The position numbers and the translations under genes were made by a program. This document shows positions 63,501 to 64,000 of a stretch of DNA of 64,000 nt, piece by piece. This DNA comes from Zonotrichia leucophrys gambelii (taxonomy: Eukaryota; Chordata; Aves; Passeriformes; Passerellidae): the NCBI RefSeq assembly GCF_028769735.1, contig NC_088172.1:65255075-65319074 (forward strand), read 5' to 3'. A model generated the notes under the pieces. That model made no database searches. It was not told the DNA's origin and worked only from the letters and a program-made list of their open reading frames with translations. Every line of letters begins with the position of its first letter. The stretch's first letter is position 1.

Positions 63501-64000
63501 GGCAGCCTCAGAGGTGGCTTTGGACACATGCTTTTCCCAAGGTTTTGGGCAGCAGCATGGGAAGACTACTACAAACTCACATCTGGAGCCATCAGGAAAG
63601 GCACCTCCATGAAGGAGTGTCAGACCCCACTGTCTCCAAGCCTCCATGTTCTGCAAAGGCTGCCCATGGATGATGGATGTGGGAGAGATGCCCCATACAC
63701 AGCCTTGAAGTTACCAAGGTCGTGCCTCCACCTGATTAAATCACACCTGCACTGTCACCCATGAGCTTACTAGCTTAGAAAGGAGGATGAATTTGTCCCA
63801 GATGGCCAAATACTATTAAAAAGGCTATTTCAATAATTTGCCTAACAAGTAAGTGCTAAAAACACTTAGAAGAGTTTAAACAACTGCACTTTTGTGAGGC
63901 TGGCTCATCAAAGGAAAGTCTTTAAAATGAATCATGGGCAAAGTAACCTGCCTTATTCCCTCACAAGAAGGAGACAAATAACACTGGTTATTCCTGCAGC
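60596..64000. other. non-coding sequence, GC-richer patch and TAAT-rich candidate element
   Basis: T-rich low-complexity sequence at about 61104-61152, then a GC-richer interval (about 61.3-62.3 kb) with open frames of up to 176-179 codons overlapping on both strands. CpG dinucleotides are present but too sparse for an obvious CpG island, and no protein family is recognisable. At 62.48-62.62 kb the sequence becomes rich in TAAT/ATTA motifs. Nothing recognisable follows to the end of the window. Confidence 0.5.
61871..61900. repeat. 15-bp tandem duplication
   Basis: The unit ctcatgagtgtggcc (61871-61885) is followed by ctcatgagtgaggcc (61886-61900), a single mismatch apart, and then by a partial third copy, ctcaaggc. 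Confidence 0.92.

Noticed and set aside
1..64000. CRISPR arrays, operons, bacterial promoters, phage or plasmid features
   Set aside because: Sequence character is vertebrate. No regularly spaced repeats with unique spacers and no dense same-strand gene runs occur.

Overview
The window looks like non-coding nuclear DNA from a bird. The main evidence is a set of 5'-truncated CR1 LINE fragments, the characteristic avian retroposon. Several keep the diagnostic 3' end with its (ATTCTGTG)-like tail, and one keeps a stretch of the C-terminal reverse-transcriptase reading frame. Further support comes from low interspersed-repeat density, AT-leaning CpG-poor sequence, vertebrate-style microsatellites, and the absence of operons or any dense run of genes. 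Family assignments were made by eye from remembered CR1 consensus features, without a database search.

No protein-coding exon, tRNA, rRNA or known ncRNA could be supported. Open frames of 60-190 codons occur on both strands, often overlapping each other and concentrated in GC-richer patches (around 36.1-36.6, 37.3-37.8 and 61.3-62.3 kb). They show no recognisable domain, and most look like chance openings. The segment is therefore either a gene desert or part of a very large intron; the sequence does not say which.

Layout. 0-2.7 kb: single-copy sequence with a 49-bp tandem duplication. 2.7-3.4 kb: a possible, heavily decayed LINE. 5.3 kb and 14.05 kb: short CR1 3' tails. 22.9-23.5 kb: two CR1 pieces in minus orientation. 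24.1 kb: a 47-bp tandem duplication. 26.9-27.6 kb: two CR1 3' ends in opposite orientations. 28.7-29.0 kb: a CpG-enriched island of sequence with a strong hairpin. 29.84-30.25 kb: a minus-strand CR1. 30.9-38.0 kb: mostly unique sequence with several stretches that look like conserved regulatory elements (TAAT-rich, locally CpG-retaining). 44.45-44.75 kb: an old CR1/L3-like fragment. 50.96-51.02 kb: a (TCTA)n microsatellite. 53.7-54.34 kb: the longest CR1, plus strand. 59.5 kb: a doubtful old repeat. 60.4-60.6 kb: an old CR1/L3-like fragment. 61.3-62.3 kb: a GC-richer patch, followed by another TAAT-rich candidate element at 62.5 kb.

There is no set of genes working together here and I found no new biological system. 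The items most worth checking are the candidate conserved non-coding elements, the 28.78-kb hairpin, the purine-asymmetric segment at 12.7-13.65 kb and the decayed LINE-like segment at 2.7-3.4 kb.
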